Source: Bacillota bacterium (lineage in GTDB: Bacteria > Bacillota > Clostridia > Clostridiales > Caloramatoraceae). Taken from it: DNA of 6,504 nt. The notes under the pieces are model-generated. The model saw nothing but the letters and a program-made list of their open reading frames with translations, made no database searches and was not told where the DNA came from. Made by a program: the position numbers and the translations under genes. The stretch lies in NCBI GenBank assembly GCA_023415335.1, contig JAEZLD010000080.1:1-6504 (forward strand), given 5' to 3'. This document shows positions 6,413-6,504 of this stretch, in pieces. Every line of letters begins with the position of its first letter. The first letter of the stretch is position 1.

Positions 6413-6504
6413 CTACATATTCTCTGCGGCATGTAGTGCTGCTATCTGTCCTGCACCTGTTGCTTTGGCAATCTGATAAGGCTTCCCAGTAACATCTCCT
6501 GCGG
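6413..6504 (-). CDS. Thioredoxin-reductase-like FAD/NAD(P) oxidoreductase, C-terminal end only
   Basis: Only the last 29 codons are inside the window, ending in TAG at 6415-6413; the gene continues past the right edge. They read AGDVTGKPYQIAKATGAGQI followed by AALHAAENM. The AGD motif followed by a K-P-x-Q-I/V-A-x-A-x-G-x-G-x-x-A-A pattern is the typical C-terminus of thioredoxin reductase and its relatives: Asp of AGD contacts the FAD ribityl or phosphate and the Q-I segment lies over the isoalloxazine ring. The redox-active CxxC would lie outside the window, so true TrxB cannot be told from ferredoxin-dependent or AhpF-like relatives. Confidence 0.8.
   Translation of the reverse strand, partial: AGDVTGKPYQIAKATGAGQIAALHAAENM

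Noticed and set aside
1..6504. CRISPR array, insertion sequence, tRNA or rRNA
   Set aside because: No regularly spaced repeats, transposase-like frames, terminal inverted repeats, tRNA cloverleaf or rRNA-like sequence was seen on either strand.

Overview
The window looks like chromosomal DNA of a low-GC Firmicute, most likely a member of the Clostridia. It is AT-rich, Arg is often AGA or AGG, Shine-Dalgarno sites are strong and AGGAGG-like, genes end in short rho-independent terminators, and it carries a Rex redox repressor. The genus cannot be told from the sequence alone.

Layout, left to right. Bases 1-136 hold the edge of an unidentified gene, probably the 3' end of a plus-strand gene that runs into the tail of the next one. 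A complete ABC-F ATPase lies on the minus strand (88-2019, TTG start). An intergenic region of about 220 bp with divergent promoters separates it from rex on the plus strand (start best placed at 2239), which ends in its own terminator. After an AT-rich leader comes a complete lipoprotein of the oligopeptide-binding family (3128-5005), with no permease or ATPase genes beside it. Directly after its stop codon are about 30 codons that read as the C-terminal end of a CoA-transferase of the acetyl-CoA hydrolase/4-hydroxybutyrate CoA-transferase family, apparently a gene remnant. A strong hairpin follows and probably terminates both strands. A convergent minus-strand gene (5165-6181) encodes a 'sugar-transfer associated' type ATP-grasp protein. 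The right edge holds another terminator and the last 29 codons of a minus-strand thioredoxin-reductase-like flavoprotein.

How the genes relate. The ABC-F/rex pairing recalls Bacillus subtilis, where ydiF (ABC-F) lies close to rex, and in several clostridia rex sits beside butyrate-pathway genes. The CoA-transferase remnant downstream of rex is therefore notable: it suggests that a fermentation gene once lay here and that all but its 3' end was lost when the region was rearranged or the peptide-binding gene arrived. The rest are separate transcription units (translation quality control, redox regulation, peptide capture, an ATP-grasp ligase, redox enzyme). No mobile element, CRISPR array, tRNA or rRNA was seen. 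No gap longer than about 300 bases lacks a gene.
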